Assembly: GCA_946220775.1 (NCBI GenBank)
Contig: CAMIFC010000006.1
Span: 1 to 64,000 of the forward strand
Source: an uncultured Corynebacterium sp.
GTDB taxonomy: Bacteria > Actinomycetota > Actinomycetes > Mycobacteriales > Mycobacteriaceae
Direction of reading: 5' to 3'
Length of the DNA stretch: 64,000 bases
A program made the position numbers and the translations under genes. Positions 58,852 through 64,000 of this stretch are shown one piece after another (positions within the stretch are counted from its first letter, which is position 1; each line of letters starts with the position of its first letter). Below the pieces are notes generated by a model that worked only from the letters and a program-made list of their open reading frames with translations, had not been told where the DNA came from and searched no databases.

Positions 58852-60285
58852 GTGACTGCTGCAAAGAAGAATATTTCCAACGTCCTTGCCAACCGCTACG
58901 CTTCCCCGGAAATGACCGTACTGTGGTCGCCGGATGAGAAGATCAAGATGGAACGGCAGCTGTGGCTGTCGGTCATGAAGGCACAGAAGGCCCTCGGGAT
59001 TGAAATCCCAGACGAAGCTGCCAGCGCCTACGAAAAGGTCCTCGACCAGGTCAACCTCGAATCCATCGCCGATCGGGAAAAAGTAACCCGCCACGATGTG
59101 AAGGCCCGCATCGAGGAATTCAACGCGCTCGCCGGGTTTGAGGAAATCCATAAGGGAATGACGTCCCGCGACTTGACCGAAAACGTCGAACAGCTGCAGA
59201 TCTACCGCTCCCTGGAACTCGCGCGCGATAAAGCCATCGCCGTGCTGAACCGGATCGGACGCCACGCCGCCGAATATCAGGGCCTCGTGATGGCTGGCCG
59301 CTCTCACAACGTCGCTGCTCAGGCAACGACCCTGGGCAAGCGCTTCGCCTCCGCCGCAGACGAACTGCTGCTGGGCCTGGCTCGGGCAGACGAGCTGCTG
59401 GCTCGCTACCCACTGCGTGGCATCAAGGGGCCAATGGGAACCTCCCAGGACATGCTCGACCTGCTGGGCGGGGATGAGGCCAAGCTGGCTGACCTGGAAA
59501 CCCGCATCGCCGATGGACTGGGCTTCAGCGAGGTCTTCGATTCCGTGGGGCAGGTCTACCCACGCTCCCTGGACTTCGATGCGATCTCCGTGCTGGTGGA
59601 ACTGGGCGCGGCAATGAGCTCGCTGTCCATGACCATCCGCCTGATGGCTGGTAACGAGACCGTCACCGAGGGCTTCAAGGAAGGCCAGGTTGGTTCTTCT
59701 GCAATGCCACACAAGATGAACGCCCGCTCCTGCGAGCGCGTCGGCGGCATGCAGGTCCTGCTGCGTGGCTACCTGACGATGACCGCCGACCTCTCCGGTG
59801 CACAGTGGAACGAGGGCGACGTGTTCTGCTCCGTGGTGCGCCGCGTGGCATTGCCCGATGCGTTCTTCACCTTCGACGGCATGTGCGAAACCTTCCTCAC
59901 CGTCCTGGATGAATTCGGCGCATTCCCGGCGATGATCGACCGCGAGCTGGAACGCTACCTGCCGTTCCTGGCCACCACCCGCATCCTCATGGCTGCGGTG
60001 CGCGCCGGGGTGGGACGCGAAACCGCCCACGAAGTCATCAAGGAAAACGCAGTGGGCATGGCACTGGATATGCGCGAACGCGGCGCGGAGCAGAACCTCA
60101 TCGAGCGCTTGGCCGCCGACGAGCGCCTGCCGATGGATGAAGCCGATCTGCGTGCCGCGCTGGAAGATCGTAAGGCCTTCATTGGTGCTGCGGAATCCCA
60201 GGTCAGCCGCGTGCTGGACAAGGTGAAGAAGATCGTGGATGCGCACCCAGATGCGGCTGCGTATACCCCGGGAGAGATCCTTTAG
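58852..60285 (+). CDS. purB: adenylosuccinate lyase
   Basis: PurB removes fumarate from SAICAR and adenylosuccinate. The 477-residue protein starts at GTG 58852 (VTAAKKNISN) behind GAAGAG. The superfamily signature SSAMPHKMNARSCE is at about residues 284-297, and the catalytic His region is in GRSHNVAAQATTLGKR. It follows the Nei gene by 61 bases. Confidence 0.96.
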   Translation: MTAAKKNISNVLANRYASPEMTVLWSPDEKIKMERQLWLSVMKAQKALGIEIPDEAASAYEKVLDQVNLESIADREKVTRHDVKARIEEFNALAGFEEIHKGMTSRDLTENVEQLQIYRSLELARDKAIAVLNRIGRHAAEYQGLVMAGRSHNVAAQATTLGKRFASAADELLLGLARADELLARYPLRGIKGPMGTSQDMLDLLGGDEAKLADLETRIADGLGFSEVFDSVGQVYPRSLDFDAISVLVELGAAMSSLSMTIRLMAGNETVTEGFKEGQVGSSAMPHKMNARSCERVGGMQVLLRGYLTMTADLSGAQWNEGDVFCSVVRRVALPDAFFTFDGMCETFLTVLDEFGAFPAMIDRELERYLPFLATTRILMAAVRAGVGRETAHEVIKENAVGMALDMRERGAEQNLIERLAADERLPMDEADLRAALEDRKAFIGAAESQVSRVLDKVKKIVDAHPDAAAYTPGEIL

Positions 60286-60366
60286 ATAGTTACGGGTGAA
60301 CGTCTCCACGAAAAATTTTCCGGGAACTATTGAAACTGTCTCTAGCGCGAGATTGATTCTGCAATT

Positions 60367-60471
60367 ATGAAAACATGTGAACAGAACATCGCGCATTTTT
60401 TGGCGGACTCTCCGCAGGAGAATTCCGGCTTTCTGAAATTGAAGAGAAAGTCAGCAAACTGCGACCAGTAA
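60367..60471 (+). CDS. possible 34-residue leader ORF before the NfeD gene
   Basis: An ATG at 60367 opens a 34-codon frame that begins MKTCEQNIAHFLADSP and ends in TAA at 60469-60471, four bases before the TTG start of the NfeD gene. The NfeD start has no good ribosome site of its own, so translation could be coupled. No ribosome site is obvious before this ATG either, and the peptide matches nothing I recognise. It is a candidate only. Confidence 0.3.
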   Translation: MKTCEQNIAHFLADSPQENSGFLKLKRKSANCDQ

Positions 60472-60475
60472 TAGA

Positions 60476-60925
60476 TTGATCTACGGTAACCTACTGATCG
60501 TGGGATCGATTATCTGGTTTATCGCAGCACTTGTCCTCGGTGGTCTCGAGCTAGCCGCCGGGGAGTTCACTTTCTTGATGCTCGCTGGGGGTGCGGCCGC
60601 TGGTGGGGTGGTGGCAGCCTTGGGCGCGCCATTATGGGGTGCAGTGCTGGCCTTTGCCGTCGCCTCCATTGCATTGATTCTCTTTCTACGCCCGTATTTG
60701 AAGCGTCACCTCCAGGGCCCCAAGGCACTGGATACATCATCGAAGGCACTGATCGGATCCAGCGCAGAAGTTCTGGAAATCGTGGGCGCCGACTATGGGC
60801 AGGTGCGACTCGGGGGCGATATTTGGTCCGCGAAATCCTTGGACCCAGAAAAAGAATTCCAGCCGGGGGAGCGCGTGCAGGTCATCAATGTAGATGGCCC
60901 GACCGTCGTCGTGTGGCGGGATTAA
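60476..60925 (+). CDS. NfeD-family membrane protein
   Basis: This 149-residue protein has two to three helices (about residues 5-70, rich in Gly/Ala/Leu) and a C-terminal OB-fold domain (about 90-149; LIGSSAEVLEIV, GERVQVINVDGPTVVV). That is the short NfeD1b arrangement. NfeD proteins partner SPFH/stomatin proteins in membrane microdomains, and one follows 42 bases later. The start is TTG; an in-frame GTG at 60500 is an alternative. Confidence 0.85.
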   Translation: MIYGNLLIVGSIIWFIAALVLGGLELAAGEFTFLMLAGGAAAGGVVAALGAPLWGAVLAFAVASIALILFLRPYLKRHLQGPKALDTSSKALIGSSAEVLEIVGADYGQVRLGGDIWSAKSLDPEKEFQPGERVQVINVDGPTVVVWRD

Positions 60926-60967
60926 TCGTTTCTACGGAGCTCAACAAGCACAAGAAAAGGACCTAGC

Positions 60968-62182
60968 ATGGAAGGCCTCATTTTCCTCATCGTGCTGTTG
61001 GCTTTCATCGCCTTCGTGGTGTTGAAATCCATCGCACTCATACCCCAGGGTGAAGCTGCCGTCATCGAGCGGTTGGGTAGTTATACCCGCTCGGTGTCCG
61101 GCGGAATTACGCTTTTGATCCCCTTCATCGATCGGGTTCGCGCCCGGGTGGATACCCGCGAACGCGTCGTATCCTTCGACCCGCAAGCTGTCATTACTCA
61201 GGACAACCTGACCGTCGCGATCGATATCGTCGTGACCTTCCAAATTAATGAAGCCGCCAAGGCCATCTACGGCGTGGATAACTACATCGTCGGTGTGGAG
61301 CAGATTTCTGTGGCCACGCTTCGCGACGTGGTCGGTGGCATGACGTTGGAGGAGACACTGACGTCCCGAGAGACGATCAACCGCCGCCTCCGCGGTGAGC
61401 TGGACGCCGCGACTGCCCGCTGGGGCCTGCGGATCAGCCGAGTGGAGCTGAAGGCCATTGATCCACCACCATCGATCCAGCAGTCGATGGAGATGCAGAT
61501 GAAGGCGGACCGCGAAAAGCGCGCGATGATTCTCACCGCGGAAGGTCGCCGCGAGTCCGATATCAAGACGGCCGAAGGTGAAAAGCAGGCCCGCATCCTG
61601 TCCGCAGAAGGTGACAAGCATGCGGCCATTCTGGCGGCAGAGGCAGAGCGCCAGGCTATGATTCTGCGTGCAGAGGGTGAACGTGCGTCCCGCTACCTTG
61701 AGGCTCAAGGTGAGGCTCGTGCGGTTCAGAAGACCAACGCTGCGATCAAGTCTTCGCAGCTCACCCCAGAGGTATTGGCTTATCAGTACCTCGACAAGCT
61801 GCCGAAGCTCGCGGATGGCAAGGCGTCCACGATGTGGATGATTCCATCACAGTTTGGCGATTCCCTCGAGCAGTTCGCCAAGGCCTTCGCCAAGAAGGAA
61901 GACGACGGCGTGTTCCGCTACGAGCCGAGCTACGTCGACCAAGAGACCCGCGACATGGCGGAGCCAGAGAACACCGACGAATGGTTCTCTACCGAGTCCG
62001 ATCCGAAGATCGCCGCCGCCGTCGCTGCGGCCAATGCGGTGGCCAACAAGTCTATCGACGAGGACGCCACCGCGCTGGACCCCGTTGCTAAAAAGCGAGC
62101 CAAGTCCGCCGCCGGTCAACAACCTGCGGGAGCCCACCACTCTGACGAGGCCCCTCGCCCCAGTGAAACCCACCAGGGCTAA
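60968..62182 (+). CDS. SPFH/Band 7 (stomatin-like) protein
   Basis: This 404-residue protein has one N-terminal hydrophobic segment (about 1-24), a Band 7 domain (about 28-200; IPQGEAAVIERLGSYTRSV, VSFDPQAVITQDNL) and a long charged coiled coil (about 200-270; EGRRESDIKTAEGEKQ). An acidic, low-complexity C-terminal tail follows. The pairing with NfeD is the standard slipin/NfeD operon, linked to membrane quality control and microdomains. AAAGGA precedes the ATG. Confidence 0.9.
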   Translation: MEGLIFLIVLLAFIAFVVLKSIALIPQGEAAVIERLGSYTRSVSGGITLLIPFIDRVRARVDTRERVVSFDPQAVITQDNLTVAIDIVVTFQINEAAKAIYGVDNYIVGVEQISVATLRDVVGGMTLEETLTSRETINRRLRGELDAATARWGLRISRVELKAIDPPPSIQQSMEMQMKADREKRAMILTAEGRRESDIKTAEGEKQARILSAEGDKHAAILAAEAERQAMILRAEGERASRYLEAQGEARAVQKTNAAIKSSQLTPEVLAYQYLDKLPKLADGKASTMWMIPSQFGDSLEQFAKAFAKKEDDGVFRYEPSYVDQETRDMAEPENTDEWFSTESDPKIAAAVAAANAVANKSIDEDATALDPVAKKRAKSAAGQQPAGAHHSDEAPRPSETHQG

Positions 62183-62191
62183 TCCGGGGAA

Positions 62192-63868
62192 CTAACCCGC
62201 GTGGAGCTGGATCTTCCCGCCGGGGATCGAATCGATCAGTCGGCGAGTGTAATCCTGTTCAGGGTTGGCGAATAGATCATCCGTTTCACCACGCTCCACG
62301 ATTCGACCCTGCTTCATCACCAGGGTCTCATCAGCGACTTGCTTCACCACAGCCAAGTCGTGGGTGATGAACAAATACGTCAGTCCCATCTCTGACTGCA
62401 GCTTGTTGAGCAGCGCCAGGATCTGGGACTGCACAAGCACATCCAGTGCCGAGACTGCCTCATCCAAAATCAGCACCTCTGGCTCCAGCGCTAACGCACG
62501 AGCGATTGCCACACGCTGGCGCTGACCACCGGACAGCTCACCAGGGAAGCGGTGCATCATCGACTGCGGCATCGCGACCATATCGAGCAGCTCACGCACG
62601 CGTTTTTCCTGCTGCTTCTTGTTGCCGATCTTGTGGATCCGCAGTGGCTCCGCGATGGTGTTGAACACCGAATACATCGGGTCGATCGACCCATACGGAT
62701 TCTGAAACACCGGTTGGACGCGCCGGCGGAACGCGAGTTCCTTCTCCCGGCTGAGGCCAGTGATGTCCTCTCCGTCGAATTCGATCTTTCCCTTTGTGAC
62801 GTCAATGAGCCCAAGCACCATCTGCGCCACAGTGGATTTACCCGACCCCGACTCTCCCACGAGAGCCAAGGTCCGGCCACGGTTGAGATAGAACGACACG
62901 TCTTCGGCGGCGGTGAACTCGGACTTGGTGAATGGTTGGTTGCCCTTCACCTCGTAGATCTTGGTGAGGTCCTTCACGCGGAGAATCGCGCTGGATTCAT
63001 CAGCCTCAGCGACTGAACCAACCTTCGAATCACCTCGGTGCGAGGCAATCGACGGAGCTGCGGAGACCAACTTCTTGGTGTACGGGTGCTGCGGATCCTG
63101 CAGCACCTCCAGCGCGGGGCCGGTTTCGACGATCCGGCCCTGGCTCATCACCACGATGCGCTGAGCGCGTTCTGCTGCTAGGCCCAGGTCATGGGTGATC
63201 AGCAGCATGGCGGTGCCCAGTTCGTGGGTCAGACTCTCCAGGTGATCCAGGATTTGCTGCTGCACGGTGACGTCCAGCGCAGAGGTCGGCTCGTCCGCGA
63301 TCAACAGCTTCGGGCGGGCAGCGAGGCCACAAGCAATCAGCGCGCGCTGCCGCATACCACCAGAAAACTGGTGCGGATACATGTCCACGCGGTTCTTGGC
63401 GTCCGGCAACCCGGCTTCGGTCATCAGCTCGATGGCCCGATCGTGGGCTGCGCTTCCCGTGGCGATGTTGTTGGCCTTCAGGGATTCCTTGATGTGGTGG
63501 CCAATGGTCCACACCGGGTTGAGGTTCGACATCGGGTCTTGGGGAACCAGCCCGACCACTTCACCCCTGATGGTGCAGAATTCCTTTTCGGAGAAACCAC
63601 TGACGTCCTGACCATCAACGAAAATCTGACCCCCGGTGACGTGCCCGGTATCCGGAAGCAAGCCAAGGACGGCATGGGCGGTCGTGGACTTGCCGGAACC
63701 GGACTCGCCGACGATGGCGACGGTCTCGCCGGGGAATACATCGAGGTCAATGTCGAAAACAGTGTCGATCGGGTTCTTGCGCGGGCCGAACGCGATATTG
63801 ACGCCACGCATGGAGAGGATTGGCTGTTCAGCCGAGGTGGTCTGCTTAGCTGCGGTGGGATCGCTCAT
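62192..63868 (-). CDS. peptide/oligopeptide ABC transporter ATPase, fused DppD-DppF type
   Basis: This 558-residue protein has two ATPase domains in one chain, each with Walker A GESGSGKST. The first domain has FSGGMRQRALIACGLA and LLIADEPTSALD; the second has LSGGQRQRVAIARALA and LILDEAVSALD. It should power a dipeptide, oligopeptide or nickel importer. ATG 63868 lies eight bases after AAGGAG and overlaps the stop of the upstream permease by one base (TGATG); a GTG at 63871 is possible. Confidence 0.92.
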   Translation of the reverse strand: MSDPTAAKQTTSAEQPILSMRGVNIAFGPRKNPIDTVFDIDLDVFPGETVAIVGESGSGKSTTAHAVLGLLPDTGHVTGGQIFVDGQDVSGFSEKEFCTIRGEVVGLVPQDPMSNLNPVWTIGHHIKESLKANNIATGSAAHDRAIELMTEAGLPDAKNRVDMYPHQFSGGMRQRALIACGLAARPKLLIADEPTSALDVTVQQQILDHLESLTHELGTAMLLITHDLGLAAERAQRIVVMSQGRIVETGPALEVLQDPQHPYTKKLVSAAPSIASHRGDSKVGSVAEADESSAILRVKDLTKIYEVKGNQPFTKSEFTAAEDVSFYLNRGRTLALVGESGSGKSTVAQMVLGLIDVTKGKIEFDGEDITGLSREKELAFRRRVQPVFQNPYGSIDPMYSVFNTIAEPLRIHKIGNKKQQEKRVRELLDMVAMPQSMMHRFPGELSGGQRQRVAIARALALEPEVLILDEAVSALDVLVQSQILALLNKLQSEMGLTYLFITHDLAVVKQVADETLVMKQGRIVERGETDDLFANPEQDYTRRLIDSIPGGKIQLHAG

Positions 63869-64000
63869 CACTTACGCTCCTTCGGGTCGAGGGCGTCCTT
63901 CAACGTGTCGCCCAAGAGGATGAATCCCAGAACCGTCAGCGCCAACGCGCCGGCTGGGTAGAACAGATTGGTTGGGGCCACACGCAGGGTGGCTTGAGCC
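63868..64000 (-). CDS. peptide ABC transporter permease (DppC-like), C-terminal end only
   Basis: The last about 43 codons of a minus-strand permease run from the window edge to TGA at 63868-63870. The visible end reads NLFYPAGALALTVLGFILL then GDTLKDALDPKERK, the typical C-terminus of DppC/OppC permeases (LGDxLRDALDPR). It is the partner of the fused ATPase. The rest lies beyond the window. Confidence 0.85.
   Translation of the reverse strand, partial: AQATLRVAPTNLFYPAGALALTVLGFILLGDTLKDALDPKERK

Noticed and set aside
534..63404. Reading the GGACGCCA octamer as a Chi or KOPS-type polar motif
   Set aside because: The copies are split 24 to 23 between strands within one 64-kb stretch, while such motifs are strongly strand-biased on a replichore.

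Overview
The window is chromosomal DNA of a high-G+C actinobacterium and is almost certainly from the genus Corynebacterium. The evidence is gene order: lpqE-radA beside mutY and a beta-carbonic anhydrase; carD-ispD-ispF and cysS-rlmB; and otsA-(META lipoprotein)-otsB-ipsA-znuABC-thrE followed by a PhoRS-type two-component system and purD/purB, an order known from C. glutamicum. A fadE24/fadE23-type pair, a broken fatty-acyl-CoA synthetase and a broken secretory lipase suggest a lipid-using relative, but the species cannot be named from sequence alone.

Layout. 1-400: GC-rich decamer-repeat DNA. 406-3150: two acyl-CoA dehydrogenases. 3205-3275: a perfect 29-bp inverted repeat. 3454-5073: pitA. 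5234-6978 (-): fadD-like pseudogene. 7326-10004: clpC. 10001-11441 (-): frameshifted lipase. 11488-12909 (-): brnQ. 13004-17804: mutY, carbonic anhydrase, a membrane protein, radA, lpqE. 18192-20084: carD-ispD-ispF. 20115-32740: a homoprotocatechuate (3,4-dihydroxyphenylacetate) meta-cleavage cluster. 32840-36720: cysS, an MFS carrier, rlmB. 36762-39516 (-): zinc/manganese ABC importer. 39608-43599: ipsA-like regulator and otsB/otsA. 43639-45780 (-): histone-like protein and thrE. 45891-45963: tRNA-Thr. 46244-55434: PAP2 phosphatase, PhoD, GNAT, L,D-transpeptidase, PhoR/PhoS-type system, two hydrolases. 55446-62182: HIT protein, His-rich protein, purD, Nei glycosylase, purB, NfeD and SPFH proteins. 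62192-64000 (-): peptide ABC ATPase and the end of its permease.

How the genes work together. The island at 20.1-32.7 kb sits between ispF and cysS, which are normally near neighbours, and encodes a nearly complete route from homoprotocatechuate to succinate and pyruvate: HpaD, HpaE, two FAH-family proteins (one fused to an RraA domain), HpaH, HpaI and GabD. It also has its own GntR regulator, an MHS-type transporter and a single-component flavin hydroxylase in place of HpaBC. A shared operator-like sequence lies in front of the divergent transporter/operon pair and in front of the hydroxylase gene. Other functional groups are zinc homeostasis (znuABC plus a His-rich protein), phosphate scavenging (pitA, PAP2, PhoD, PhoRS) and trehalose synthesis (otsAB).

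The most unusual genome-scale signal is the octamer GGACGCCA/TGGCGTCC. By eye it occurs about 47 times, equally on both strands, and is absent from the whole catabolic island. Its density and strand symmetry resemble a DNA-uptake-like or other genome-identity signature, and its absence marks the island as foreign. Counts and residue positions were made by eye and may be off by a few.
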